Assembly (NCBI RefSeq): GCF_003386095.1
Contig: NZ_QREG01000012.1
Span: 62,001-126,000 of the forward strand
DNA from: Marinoscillum furvescens DSM 4134
Lineage (GTDB): Bacteria > Bacteroidota > Bacteroidia > Cytophagales > Cyclobacteriaceae
Length of the DNA stretch: 64,000 nt
Direction: 5' to 3'
A program made the position numbers and the translations under genes. Of the stretch, positions 16,005 to 26,500 are shown in pieces; position 1 is the stretch's first letter; each line of letters starts with the position of its first letter. Under the pieces are notes generated by a model. It did no database searches and was not told the origin of the DNA. It saw only the letters and a list, made by a program, of their open reading frames with translations.

Positions 16005-17414
16005 ATGTACCAACTAAAAATCAGGAAGAAGCGTCTATTGGCAGACACAGTTACGCCGGTAGGATTGTATTTAAAAATACGTGACAAGTACGCAAAATCA
16101 TTTTTGCTGGAAAGTTCGGACTATCATGGTGCTGAGAATAGCTTTAGCTATATCTGTTGTGATCCTATAGCCACGTTTAGGCTGGAAGACGAACAAGTGA
16201 CGATGAAGTTTCCAGATGGTACTTCTCAGGAGCGTGCACTAGGAGAGGAGCGTACTGCAATGCCTCATTTGAGGCACTTCATTAGTCAGTTTGACTTAGA
16301 GGGTGAGGATGCAAAATATATACAGTCCGGGCTATTTGGTTATATGGCCTATGACGCAGTTCAGTATTTTGAAGACATCATCTTGAAAAACGCCAAAGGG
16401 GATTCGGCACAGATCCCGCAAATCCAGTATCATGTCTTTAGGTACATCATTGCTTTGGATCATTTCAAAAACGAGTGTTACCTCATTGAATGCTATTTAG
16501 ATTCACCGAATGAAGCAGGTTTCAATGATTTGCTGAACGTACTCTCACAGCGCAATATTCCATCATTTGGATTTCAGAAATCTACCGAAACAACCTCGAA
16601 TTTTGATGATAATGAATTCCTGCAACGTGTGAAAAAGGGGATCAAACATTGTGATCTCGGCGATGTGTTTCAGGTGGTTTTTTCACGTCAGTTTTCTACT
16701 GGATTTAAAGGGGATGAATTTCAAGTGTATCGGGCGCTGCGTTCCATCAACCCATCTCCTTATTTGTTTTATTTCGACTATGGTAGCTACAAGATTTTTG
16801 GTTCTTCCCCCGAAGCTCAGATCGTAGTAAAAGATCGCGAAGCGGTGATCTACCCAATAGCTGGCACGTTCAAACGTACTGGTGATGACGCTGCTGATGC
16901 GGCTTTGGCCAATGAGTTGTTGGAAGACCCGAAAGAGAATTCTGAACACATTATGTTGGTGGATTTGGCCAGAAATGATTTAAGTAAGAGTTCTGATGAT
17001 GTGAAGGTGGAGACCTATAAGGAGATCCAATATTACTCTCATGTGATCCATTTGGTGTCTAAGGTGACCGGGCAACTAAGGGATGAGGCTGACCCTCTGG
17101 AGATTGTGGCTAGCACTTTTCCGGCCGGAACACTCTCTGGAGCACCCAAGTACAGGGCTATGGAGCTTATAGATGAGCAAGAGAATATTGCCAGAGGGTT
17201 TTATGGTGGTGCTATAGGCTTTATGGATTTCAAAGGAAACTTTAACCACGCCATAATGATCCGAACTTTTATGAGTAGGGCCAATAAACTGTACTTTCAG
17301 GCAGGTGCAGGTATAGTTTCTAAATCTGTACCTGAAAGCGAGGTGCAAGAGGTGTATAACAAGTTGGCAGCACTAGAGTCTGCTATGGAGATGGCTGAAA
17401 CGATCAATGATTAG
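16005..17414 (+). CDS. trpE: Anthranilate synthase component I
   Basis: 469 residues from the ATG at 16005 (MYQLKIRKKRLLADTVTP). An apparent start at 15933 is rejected because its codons run through the attenuator hairpin. Near the N-terminus LLESS marks the tryptophan feedback site, with NPSPYLFY its second half, so end-product inhibition is expected. The chorismate-binding core shows GSSPEAQ, PIAGTFKRTG, EHIMLVDLARNDL and TFPAGTLSGAPKYRAMELI. It makes anthranilate from chorismate using ammonia supplied by TrpG. trpG starts immediately after the stop (TAGATG). Confidence 0.97.
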   Translation: MYQLKIRKKRLLADTVTPVGLYLKIRDKYAKSFLLESSDYHGAENSFSYICCDPIATFRLEDEQVTMKFPDGTSQERALGEERTAMPHLRHFISQFDLEGEDAKYIQSGLFGYMAYDAVQYFEDIILKNAKGDSAQIPQIQYHVFRYIIALDHFKNECYLIECYLDSPNEAGFNDLLNVLSQRNIPSFGFQKSTETTSNFDDNEFLQRVKKGIKHCDLGDVFQVVFSRQFSTGFKGDEFQVYRALRSINPSPYLFYFDYGSYKIFGSSPEAQIVVKDREAVIYPIAGTFKRTGDDAADAALANELLEDPKENSEHIMLVDLARNDLSKSSDDVKVETYKEIQYYSHVIHLVSKVTGQLRDEADPLEIVASTFPAGTLSGAPKYRAMELIDEQENIARGFYGGAIGFMDFKGNFNHAIMIRTFMSRANKLYFQAGAGIVSKSVPESEVQEVYNKLAALESAMEMAETIND

Positions 17415-17996
17415 ATGAAAAAGGTATTAGTAATAGATAACTACGATTCGTTCACGTACAATCTGGTACATATCCTACGTGAGCTGGGCCTGGACGAAGA
17501 AATGGAAGTGCATCGAAACGATAAAATCAGCGTGGACTATGCTGGAGAGTTTGAGCGCATATTGCTTTCACCGGGGCCAGGGTTGCCAAAAGATGCTGGT
17601 ATCATGCCCGAGGTTATTAAAAGGTATGCAGACTCCAAAAGCATATTAGGTGTATGTCTCGGACATCAGGGAATAGCAGAGTCTTTCGGGGCAGAGCTTT
17701 TCAACTTACCTACGGTCTTTCATGGAGTGGCTACGGGTGTAGACCTTACTGACCTTAAAGATCTACTCTTTGAAGGCTTACCTGATCATTTTAGTGTATG
17801 TCGCTACCACAGCTGGGCCGTAAAGCCAGAAAACATACCTAATGAACTCCAGGTAACGGCTGTTGACGCTGAAGGCAATATAATGGCTCTACGCCATGAA
17901 TCATTGAAAGTAAGGGGTGTACAGTTTCATCCAGAATCTATCATGACGGAGCATGGCAAGCAAATGATGAAAAACTGGATATCTGAAAAACTTTAA
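17415..17996 (+). CDS. trpG: Anthranilate synthase component II (glutamine amidotransferase)
   Basis: 193 residues, a class I glutamine amidotransferase. The nucleophile is Cys81 in LGVCLGHQG; the His/Glu pair is in VQFHPESIMTEHG. The start MKKVLVIDNYDSFTYNLVHIL is canonical. It hydrolyses glutamine and channels ammonia to TrpE. It is contiguous with trpE and 22 nt before trpD; it is not fused to trpD. Since no second amidotransferase of the PabA type is nearby, it may also serve folate synthesis. Confidence 0.97.
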   Translation: MKKVLVIDNYDSFTYNLVHILRELGLDEEMEVHRNDKISVDYAGEFERILLSPGPGLPKDAGIMPEVIKRYADSKSILGVCLGHQGIAESFGAELFNLPTVFHGVATGVDLTDLKDLLFEGLPDHFSVCRYHSWAVKPENIPNELQVTAVDAEGNIMALRHESLKVRGVQFHPESIMTEHGKQMMKNWISEKL

Positions 17997-18018
17997 AGTC
18001 ACAACTAGCTAAAAAAGA

Positions 18019-19011
18019 ATGAAAGAAGTTTTAAACAAGCTGTTTCAGTATCAATCTCTCAGCCGTGAAGAGGCCTTTCAGATACTGTCCAATCTGGCTA
18101 CCGGTCAGTACAACAACAGTCAGATGGCGGCATTTCTCACAGTGTATCTGATGAGAACCATCACCGTGGATGAGTTGGAAGGTTTTAGAGATGCTATGCT
18201 GGAGCTTTGCGTAAAAGTTCCCGTTGATGATTACAACGCCATAGACCTATGTGGTACAGGTGGTGACGGCAAAAATACGTTTAACATCAGCACGCTATCA
18301 TCTTTTGTGGTGGCAGGCGCAGGGCAGCACGTGGTAAAGCACGGAAATTATGGTGTCTCCTCAGTGAGCGGATCTTCTAACGTACTGGAAAGCATGGGGG
18401 CAAAGTTTACCAATGACACAGATCAGATAAAGAGAAGTCTGGACGAATCCGGTATTTGCTTTCTTCATGCGCCATTGTTTCATCCAGCTATGAAAAATGT
18501 AGGGCCTGTTCGCAAGGAGTTGGGGATCAAGACATTCTTCAATATGCTTGGACCTATGGTAAACCCCGCATTTCCAAAAAGTCAATTGGTGGGAGTTTTT
18601 AGCCTTGAGCTGGCCCGTCTCTACGGGTATTTGTACCAAAATACATCCAAAAATTTTGTAATTGTCCATGCGTTGGACGGTTATGACGAGGTATCGCTCA
18701 CTAGTGGTTTCAAAATTATTGCGAATGATCAAGAAGCAGTATTTGAGCCAGAAGACATAGGACTGCCTCGCCTTACCCAGGAACAGCTCCACGGAGGTGA
18801 AACCATCGAAGAAAGTGCTAAGATCTTTCAGGGAGTACTGAAAGGGCAAGGCACTGAAGCGCAAGAGGCAGCTGTGATCGCCAACTCCGGACTGGCAATA
18901 GCTACCGGTAAGCAGGTGTCGATTCAGGAAGGAATCGAGCAAGCCCGGACATCATTGAAATCCGGAAAAGCTCTGGATGCATTTAAGAAATTTATAAGTG
19001 TCAACTCATAG
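18019..19011 (+). CDS. trpD: Anthranilate phosphoribosyltransferase
   Basis: 330 residues. The PRPP and magnesium site is CGTGGDGKNTFNIST, followed by KHGNYGVSSVSGSSNVLE and later GPMVNP and 'ALDGYDEVSLT'. It transfers phosphoribose to anthranilate, the second committed step. The usual Arg of KHGNR is Tyr here, a variation I believe is common in Bacteroidota. It lies 22 nt after trpG and 17 nt before trpC. Confidence 0.97.
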   Translation: MKEVLNKLFQYQSLSREEAFQILSNLATGQYNNSQMAAFLTVYLMRTITVDELEGFRDAMLELCVKVPVDDYNAIDLCGTGGDGKNTFNISTLSSFVVAGAGQHVVKHGNYGVSSVSGSSNVLESMGAKFTNDTDQIKRSLDESGICFLHAPLFHPAMKNVGPVRKELGIKTFFNMLGPMVNPAFPKSQLVGVFSLELARLYGYLYQNTSKNFVIVHALDGYDEVSLTSGFKIIANDQEAVFEPEDIGLPRLTQEQLHGGETIEESAKIFQGVLKGQGTEAQEAAVIANSGLAIATGKQVSIQEGIEQARTSLKSGKALDAFKKFISVNS

Positions 19012-19028
19012 ACCTTGCAGACAAACCA

Positions 19029-19829
19029 ATGAATATTTTAGATCAGATTATAGCAGATAAGCAAGAAGAAGTCGCTCAGCGCAAAAGCCTGTACCCGGTA
19101 AAATTATTGGAACAGAGCACCTATTTCACAGGTAAGCCTGTATCACTTAAAAAATATGTGCAGCGTGAAGACAAGGTGGGTATTATTGCTGAGTTTAAGC
19201 GTCAGTCGCCATCCAAAGGTGTAATCAATGGAAGTGCGGATATAGAGCGTACATCTATCGGTTACATGCAGGCGGGGGCTTCCGGGCTGTCGGTACTTAC
19301 TGACACCAAATATTTTGGAGGGAAAAACGAAGACCTAACTACTGCACGTAGTTACAATTTTTGCCCGATTCTGCGAAAAGACTTCATCATAGATGAATAC
19401 CAGATCGTAGAAGCAAAATCTATTGGTGCGGATGTGATACTGCTAATCGCTGCGGCTTTGTCTCCAGAAGATATAAAAAGACTCGGAGCATTTGCCCATT
19501 CTTTGGGTATGGAGGTGCTTCTGGAGGTCCACAACGAGGATGAGCTACAGCGCTCTATCAATGAGCATGTAGACCTGCTGGGTGTAAACAACCGCAACTT
19601 GCAAACATTCACTACTGATATCAATACTTCAAAAGAGCTTGCAGAGAAGATACCAAGTGAATTTGTGAAAGTCTCTGAAAGTGGAATCAACGACCCGGAA
19701 GTAGTTGTAGAGCTGATGAAGTATGGTTTTGAAGGGTTTCTGATAGGCGAGTATTTTATGCACAAAGGCAGTCCTGAAAAGGCATGTAGAGAGTTCGTGA
19801 AATCTATAAAAGCATTACAAGCGGGCTGA
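19029..19829 (+). CDS. trpC: Indole-3-glycerol-phosphate synthase
   Basis: 266 residues, a TIM barrel with the family landmarks IIAEFKRQSPSKG (catalytic Lys and substrate Ser), ADVILLIAAAL, LRKDFIIDEYQ, LLEVHNEDEL, GVNNRNLQTF and SESGI. It closes the indole ring with loss of CO2. It is monofunctional and not fused to TrpF, which is encoded 2 nt downstream. Confidence 0.97.
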   Translation: MNILDQIIADKQEEVAQRKSLYPVKLLEQSTYFTGKPVSLKKYVQREDKVGIIAEFKRQSPSKGVINGSADIERTSIGYMQAGASGLSVLTDTKYFGGKNEDLTTARSYNFCPILRKDFIIDEYQIVEAKSIGADVILLIAAALSPEDIKRLGAFAHSLGMEVLLEVHNEDELQRSINEHVDLLGVNNRNLQTFTTDINTSKELAEKIPSEFVKVSESGINDPEVVVELMKYGFEGFLIGEYFMHKGSPEKACREFVKSIKALQAG

Positions 19830-19831
19830 AA

Positions 19832-20440
19832 ATGAAACAGCTGAAGCTCAAAGTATGCGGCATGCGAGCGCCTGATAATTTACAGGCATTGGATCAAATA
19901 GGTCCCGATTTCATAGGGTTCATATTTTACCCTAAAAGCACGCGCTACGTAAGTGATTTTCCAGATGTGACATTGGAAGCACAAAAAGTAGGTGTGTTTG
20001 TAAATGAAACATTGGAAAAGGTGCAGGAAATGGCTGAATCCTGCCAGCTGGACTTATTGCAATTGCATGGCAGTGAGAGCGTGGACTATGTGCGATCACT
20101 GAAGGAAGCCGGTTTCCGGCTAATAAAAGTGTTTAGTGTCACAGACTCCATTCCCGAAGCGCAGATGGAGTCCTACGAACCGTTTGTTGATTTCTTTTTG
20201 TTTGACACGAAAACTCCTAAGTATGGCGGGAGTGGTCAAAAGTTTAATTGGGAGATTCTTAAAACATACCACTTAAATAAACCCTTTTTCTTGAGTGGCG
20301 GCATTGATCTGGACGACATAGCAGCCATCAAAGCACTGGAGTTGCCCCAATTGTATGCCGTAGATATCAATAGTCGTTTTGAGCAACGTCCAGCTCTAAA
20401 GGACATAGAAAAAGTAAAAGCATTTAAAGAGTTATTATGA
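19832..20440 (+). CDS. trpF: Phosphoribosylanthranilate isomerase
   Basis: 202 residues. The catalytic Cys is in KVCGMR and the catalytic Asp in [14 protein letters not shown]; the phosphate site is [11 protein letters not shown]. Amadori rearrangement of phosphoribosylanthranilate. The order trpC-trpF is biochemically inverted (TrpF acts before TrpC), as in many bacteria. Its stop overlaps the trpB start (ATGA). Confidence 0.96.
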   Translation: MKQLKLKVCGMRAPDNLQALDQIGPDFIGFIFYPKSTRYVSDFPDVTLEAQKVGVFVNETLEKVQEMAESCQLDLLQLHGSESVDYVRSLKEAGFRLIKVFSVTDSIPEAQMESYEPFVDFFLFDTKTPKYGGSGQKFNWEILKTYHLNKPFFLSGGIDLDDIAAIKALELPQLYAVDINSRFEQRPALKDIEKVKAFKELL

Positions 20441-21633
20441 GTGAAGTGAAGTCAAAATATCTGGTAGATGAGCGTGGCTATTTTGGTAAGTTTGGTGGAG
20501 CCTATATCCCTGAGATGCTCTACCCCAATGTGGAAGAACTACGTAGCGCTTACCTCGAAATAATAGAGACGCCAGCTTTTAAGGCTGATTTTGAGCAACT
20601 GCTCAAAGACTATGTAGGCAGGCCTACTCCACTGTACCATGCAGCCAGGCTGTCTGAAACTATAGGAGCTAAAGTATACCTCAAGCGAGAGGACCTGTGT
20701 CATACAGGGGCGCACAAAGTAAACAACACCATTGGGCAGATATTACTTGCTCAGGCTCTGGGCAAAAAGCGGATCATTGCAGAGACAGGTGCAGGTCAGC
20801 ACGGAGTGGCCACGGCTACCGTATGTGCGCTGATGGGGATTGACTGCATAGTCTACATGGGGGAGATAGATATGGCACGCCAAAAACCCAATGTGGAGCG
20901 GATGAAAATATTAGGGGCTGAAGTGCGTGCTGCAAAGAGTGGCAGTAAAACCCTAAAAGATGCTACCAATGAGGCCATGAGGCATTGGATCAACAACCCG
21001 CAGGATACGCATTACATCATCGGGTCAGTAGTAGGACCACACCCATATCCGGACATGGTGGCACGGTTTCAGTCTGTGATCAGTGAAGAGATTAAGTGGC
21101 AATTGGAAGAAAAAGAAGGTAAAACTTCTCCAGACTGTGTAGTAGCCTGTGTAGGTGGAGGTAGCAATGCCGCCGGGGCTTATTACCACTACCTGGATGA
21201 TGAGCAGGTAAAACTTGTAGCTGTAGAAGCTTCGGGCTTAGGAAATGATACCGGAAAGTCCGCAGCTACCACAGCCCTTGGCCGTGAGGGTGTGCTCCAT
21301 GGAAGCCGTACTATTTTGATGCAAACGGATGACGGACAAGTAGTGGAGCCGTATAGCATATCTGCTGGATTGGATTATCCGGGTATAGGTCCATTTCATG
21401 CGCACTTGTTTGACTCTGGAAGAGCCGATTTTGTAGGCGTGACAGACGAAGAGGCCATGAAAGCTGGGGTTCTGCTCAGTAGGACAGAAGGCATTATTCC
21501 CGCTGTAGAAAGTGCTCATGCCATCGCTGCGCTTCATAAGGTTTCGTTTGAATCCGATGATATCGTAGTAGTGAATTTGTCAGGGCGCGGAGACAAGGAC
21601 CTGGAGACCTACATCAAGTGGGGAAAATATTGA
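20437..21633 (+). CDS. trpB: Tryptophan synthase beta chain
   Basis: 398 residues. The PLP lysine is Lys94 in [13 protein letters not shown], the catalytic Glu is in AETGAGQHG, and the phosphate clamp is [16 protein letters not shown] and the C-terminal LSGRGDKD are also canonical. It condenses indole with serine. This is the standard TrpB1 form that works with TrpA, encoded 27 nt downstream. Confidence 0.98.
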   Translation: MSEVKSKYLVDERGYFGKFGGAYIPEMLYPNVEELRSAYLEIIETPAFKADFEQLLKDYVGRPTPLYHAARLSETIGAKVYLKREDLCHTGAHKVNNTIGQILLAQALGKKRIIAETGAGQHGVATATVCALMGIDCIVYMGEIDMARQKPNVERMKILGAEVRAAKSGSKTLKDATNEAMRHWINNPQDTHYIIGSVVGPHPYPDMVARFQSVISEEIKWQLEEKEGKTSPDCVVACVGGGSNAAGAYYHYLDDEQVKLVAVEASGLGNDTGKSAATTALGREGVLHGSRTILMQTDDGQVVEPYSISAGLDYPGIGPFHAHLFDSGRADFVGVTDEEAMKAGVLLSRTEGIIPAVESAHAIAALHKVSFESDDIVVVNLSGRGDKDLETYIKWGKY

Positions 21634-21660
21634 TTGACACCATCCAAAAGCTAGAAATTA

Positions 21661-22437
21661 ATGAATCGAATAGATCAAGCATTTAAGGAAAAAGGGAATC
21701 AACTGCTCAACGTATATTTTACGGCTGGTTATCCAGCCTTGGAAGATACACTGCCTATTGCCAAAGCATTGAATGATGGAGGAGTGGATTTAATAGAAAT
21801 CGGCCTTCCGTTTTCTGATCCTGTGGCTGATGGCCCCACCATTCAGGAGAGTTCCACACAGGCATTGGCCAATGGTATGACCATTTCTCGGCTGTTTGAG
21901 CAGCTTCAAGACTTGCGTCCGCAAGTGGATGTGCCGGTATTACTTATGGGTTATATAAACCCTGTTTTGCAGTATGGTTTTGAGCGTTTTTGTGCCAGGT
22001 GTCAGGAAGTAGGGGTGGATGGATTGATACTGCCCGACTTGCCAATGTATGAGTACGAAGAGCTCTACAAAGACGTGTTGGAAAAATATGGCTTGTACAA
22101 TGTGTTTCTAATCACGCCACAGACATCAGACGAAAGAATTCGAAAAATTGATGAACTAAGTAAAGGCTTTATTTACATGGTATCATCCGCCAGCACCACA
22201 GGCGCCAAGAGTGGAATTACGAACGAGCAGATTGCATATTTTGAGCGTATCAAATCCTTACAGCTGGCAAACAAGCGACTGATAGGATTCGGTATATCCA
22301 ACAATGAGTCATTTGAAAAAGCTTGTGAGTTTGCCGATGGAGCAATAGTAGGTAGTGCATTTATCAAACAGATCGCCAATGACAGCAGTGCAGCGGCTAT
22401 CCAATCATTTGTAAAAAACATTAAACATCCCAAATAA
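21661..22437 (+). CDS. trpA: Tryptophan synthase alpha chain
   Basis: 258 residues, a TIM barrel. The catalytic acids are Glu46 and Asp57 in IEIGLPFSDPVADGPTIQ, correctly spaced by 11. PVLLMGYINPVLQYG and 'YMVSSASTTGAKSG' are further landmarks. It cleaves indole-3-glycerol phosphate and passes indole to TrpB. Its stop shares one base with the aroF-type start (TAATG). Confidence 0.97.
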   Translation: MNRIDQAFKEKGNQLLNVYFTAGYPALEDTLPIAKALNDGGVDLIEIGLPFSDPVADGPTIQESSTQALANGMTISRLFEQLQDLRPQVDVPVLLMGYINPVLQYGFERFCARCQEVGVDGLILPDLPMYEYEELYKDVLEKYGLYNVFLITPQTSDERIRKIDELSKGFIYMVSSASTTGAKSGITNEQIAYFERIKSLQLANKRLIGFGISNNESFEKACEFADGAIVGSAFIKQIANDSSAAAIQSFVKNIKHPK

Positions 22438-23441
22438 TGATTATTCAGTTAGAGTCCAGTATCACTGATGAGCAGCGTGATGCCCTTAAGGCACAGGTGA
22501 GTGCTTTGAAATACAAAACCAACGATGTAAAAACCCAGAAGGGAGAATATATCATCGGCATTGGGAAAAAGCAATTTGATGTACGTAACATAGGACATCT
22601 GCCCGGCATCAAGGACATACACATTGTCTCCGATGATTTTAAGCTGGTTTCACGCAAGTGGAAAGTAAATAGAACCACCATAGACCTGGGTGATGGCGTG
22701 CTCATCGGTAATGGGCACTTTGCCATGATGGCAGGGCCATGCAGTATCGAAGGAGAGGAAAACATCCAAAAGACCATAGATCACCTAAAGGCCAATGATG
22801 TAAAAATCATGCGTGGGGGAGTTTACAAACCGCGAAGTTCGCCGTATTCTTTCAGAGGTATGGGCATAGATGGCTTGAAAATGTGGCATGAGGCTGCTAA
22901 AGCTGCCGGGATCAAGATTGTCACCGAGGTGATGCAGGTGTCACAGATAGCAGAGATGTATGACTATGTAGACATCTTTCAGGTAGGTGCGCGAAACACC
23001 CAAAACTTTAACCTGCTGGATGAGCTGGGGAAGGTGGATAAAGCGGTGATGATTAAGCGTGGCATTTCGGGTACTATCGATGAGCTGCTCTACAGTGCGG
23101 AGTATGTGTTTTCTGGAGGAAATGAGAATTTACTCCTTTGCGAAAGAGGTATTCGCACGTATGAAAAAGCGTCAAGAAACACCTTTGATATCAATGCTAT
23201 TCCGATTCTAAAAGAAAAAACACATTTACCTGTGATTGCGGATCCATCACATGGTATAGGCATCAGAGATCATGTGGAGCCTGTGGCATTGGCTGCTACG
23301 GTAGCAGGTGCTGACGGAGTGATTTTTGAAATACATGATAAACCACAGGAAGCATTTTCGGACGGTCAGCAGACACTTGATTTTGAAGAGTCTGCCAGGT
23401 TAATAAACAAGATGCGTGCTTTGACTGAGATGAGCATATGA
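22437..23441 (+). CDS. aroF: 3-deoxy-7-phosphoheptulonate (DAHP) synthase, type I-beta
   Basis: 334 residues. A ferredoxin-like regulatory domain (1-70) precedes a TIM barrel closely resembling the Thermotoga enzyme, where the N-terminal domain mediates tyrosine/phenylalanine inhibition. Metal ligands are visible: Cys102 in AGPCSIEG, His in DPSHGIG, Glu in IFEIHD and Asp in SDGQQTLDF. KIMRGGVYKPRSSPYSF binds phosphoenolpyruvate. It makes the first intermediate of the shikimate pathway. It has no fused chorismate mutase. As the last gene of the trp operon, sharing a base with trpA, it lets the trp attenuator control entry into aromatic synthesis. Confidence 0.95.
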   Translation: MIIQLESSITDEQRDALKAQVSALKYKTNDVKTQKGEYIIGIGKKQFDVRNIGHLPGIKDIHIVSDDFKLVSRKWKVNRTTIDLGDGVLIGNGHFAMMAGPCSIEGEENIQKTIDHLKANDVKIMRGGVYKPRSSPYSFRGMGIDGLKMWHEAAKAAGIKIVTEVMQVSQIAEMYDYVDIFQVGARNTQNFNLLDELGKVDKAVMIKRGISGTIDELLYSAEYVFSGGNENLLLCERGIRTYEKASRNTFDINAIPILKEKTHLPVIADPSHGIGIRDHVEPVALAATVAGADGVIFEIHDKPQEAFSDGQQTLDFEESARLINKMRALTEMSI

Positions 23442-23451
23442 TATAAGAAGG

Positions 23452-23510
23452 GAGGCTGTCTCAGTAACCAATAGTCCTGATTGTCAGGATTTGATTTTTG
23501 AGACAGCCTC
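23452..23510 (+). terminator. trp operon terminator nested in a 12-bp inverted repeat
   Basis: The inner hairpin TCCTGA-TTG-TCAGGA (23475-23489) is followed by TTTGATTTTT and can act as an intrinsic terminator for the trp operon. It is enclosed by perfect arms GAGGCTGTCTCA (23452-23463) and TGAGACAGCCTC (23499-23510). It lies between the converging aroF and kinase genes. Confidence 0.75.
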
Positions 23511-23523
23511 ATTCCTTCCTCGC

Positions 23524-26500
23524 TTAACCATTGCTATATGGTATCTCTATAATGATTTTACAGCCTTTGCCTGGAGCAGACTGGATATCAATGTCGCCTC
23601 CGAAGACTTTTACCCTCCGGGAAATATTGTTCAGTCCGATTCCATTTTTTGTTTGATTTACATCAAATCCATTGCCATTGTCTTTGGTCTCCAACCTTAC
23701 TCTATTGTTTTCTTCAGAAACCTTCACCCATACTTTGGAAGCCTTTGCATACTTGATGATGTTGCTGATCTGCTCTTGTACAATTCTATAAATATTCAGC
23801 TTTAGCTCATCGGTGATAGGCGCCTCTTTTGGAAGTTTGTATGTGGTATAAAAGGCAATCTCACCACTGCCTTCCAGACCAGAAATCAGGTTGTTGATGG
23901 CTTCATCCAGTCTGAGGTTGATCAGATACGATGGCGAGAGCCTGTGAGATAGTTTGCGGCTATCATTAATAGCGGTAGAGATCAATTCTTTTACATTGGC
24001 CAAAAGGTGCTTAGGACCTTCTATTTTATCCTCTGCATAGGTGAGGTTCATCATGGAAGCTACCAAAGTCTGTATGACGTTATCATGCAGCTCCTGGCCA
24101 GTTTCCATGCGCTCTTGTTCCTGGGTCTGGATGATGGCTTTGGCTATTTGTTGTTCTGCATTGATCGTTTCAGTAATATCACGACATACACCTATTAATG
24201 ATTCCGGATTATTAGATTCATTTCTTAGCACTATCATATGCAGTTCTATATGTTGCAATGTGCCGTCTGATTTCAGCACACGAACAGTCTTGCGAATGTG
24301 GTGATACGCTTGGAGTTCTGCTTTATGAAGAAAATCTAGCTGTGAGGTGTCCGAAGGGTGGATTTTTTGCACCAATGATTCGATTTTATGGTCGAAATCA
24401 ATTGGGTTTAGCTCAAACATCTCATGTGTGAACTCATTGATTACAAGGTGGTTTTCTTCGATTTTCCAATCAAATATTCCGAGGTTTGCAGCAGATGTAG
24501 CCAACAACAACCTGTTAGAAAGTTCCTGAAGTTCTCGCTCTGATTCACGCTGCATGGTAATGTCCTGCATGGCACCCATCATCCTCTTGGGAGCACCATT
24601 TTCATCATATACGATGTACGCTCTGTCCTGAATGATTCTATAATGATCTTTGGTTTTGAATCTATACTCTTCAGTGATAGCGTTTTTCCTGTTATTTAGA
24701 GCGCTTGACAGGTCGCTTTCTACACGCTTTCTGTCTTCCGGGTGGATACGTTCTATGAAGTCATTGATTTCTAAATGTTGCTTTTTACTTTCATAGAGCT
24801 CTCTGAGCCTGTCGTTTCCAGTGATGGTGTCGGTGGAGATATTCCAGTCCCATATGCCATCCTGAGTGGCTTTGGTGATTAGTTCGTAGCGCTTGTTGGT
24901 GTCCAGTAGCGCTTGCTCATTTTGCTTTTGCCTGGAAATGTCTATGAAAGAGCCCAGGATGCGAATACCTTTACTCGCTCCCATGGTAAAACAATTCACA
25001 AGGAGTGTCTTTAGCTGATTGTCCTCACCAACCAATCGTATTTCTTCATTCCAAGAGGTTCTTATGCCGCTGATCATTTCGTTTACAGCGTTTCGCACCA
25101 GGTCCTGATCGGGATGGTAGATGTGTTCTAGCCACTTTTCAAACCCTGGCAATGGATCTGACTTTTGATAGCCAAAAAGTTCATAATGGCTATCACTCCA
25201 CCACGCATAATCGGTTACTGGGTTCCAATCAAAAATGGCATCTGTAGTAGCTTGTACGATGAGGTTAAAACGCTCCTGAATTTTTTTGATTTTAAGGTCT
25301 CTAAGGGTAACCTCTGTGATGTCTTGTATAACTCCTTCTAAAGTGTATGGATTGTTTGGATTTCGAAAGATGGATAAGTTGATGTACTTGATAGTATCCC
25401 GAGGGGTAACGTATCGGAGCGTGAGTGTTTGAGTGTCTATTTGTTCGATATTGCTGATCAGGTATGCAAATCTATGCCTATCCTCATCATGAATTCTCGT
25501 CATGATTTGTTCCAGCGGCACCATCCCATCTTCTGGGGCTGTCTCCAGGATGTCATACATGCCTTGTGTCCAGTAGGTAAGTTCAAGTCGCTCCTGGTCC
25601 AGTTCCCAATAGCCGATTTTAGCAAACTGCTCTGCTATTTCAAGCTTTTTCCTGGTTTTTACGAGTTCACTGATGTCATTGCCCATGCCAATCAGGCACT
25701 GCTGGCCATTAAGGAAGAGCCGCTTTCCCGTAAAAAAATACGGGATTTTTGTTCCTTTTTTTGTGATCAGAGGGAGTTCTTCAGATGCTGTTCCGTTTTG
25801 AAACAAGTCATCCATGCGTTTAGTCAAATACTCGCGGTGTTCATCTGCTAAATTTTCAAATGGTTTACCGGTAAGGATTTCTTCAGCACTGAAGCCCGAT
25901 ACTTTTTCAAAATTTTTATTCCAACGTATGTAATTGCCCTCTTCATCTAATAGGTAGAAAACCCCGGGTAGTGCGGCTATGATTGATTCAGAAAACTCAA
26001 GATCTGCTTTCATCTCAAGTTCACGTGTTTTTTCTGATGTAATATCATTTATAAGACCAGACACCATTGGCTCGTCATCATGGTAGTCTGCTTTGATGCT
26101 ATACCAGGACCCGTCGCATTCCACTTCAGTTGAAAAATCACTTTGCGTCCCAATACATTCTCTAATTTGAGAAATTAGCTGATTCCCAATCATCGGTGGA
26201 AGGGCATAGGGTAGGTCCATTAGCATTAGTTGCTGGTGGCCGTTGTAAAGCGGTAGTGAATCTATACCCGAAACAATGAATAGCTCATCGGTGGATTTTT
26301 TGTATTCCCAGCAAACCATTTTGGCCGAATGGCATAACTCAGAAAGCATTCTTGTATGTTGATTTGGATACTTTCTACTGTTCATTTTTAGACTATTTTC
26401 TGGAAGGTGTATGAAGTCTTGCTGGTCAGCATTTATCGAGTTACGTACACTTTCGTGAAAATCTGATTTCGTGTATTGGGGTGAATAGTCATTTTGTGGG

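Noticed and set aside
18361-18942. Long minus-strand ORF opposite trpD (193 codons)
   Set aside because: Antisense shadow; lies wholly inside trpD with no promoter or start context.
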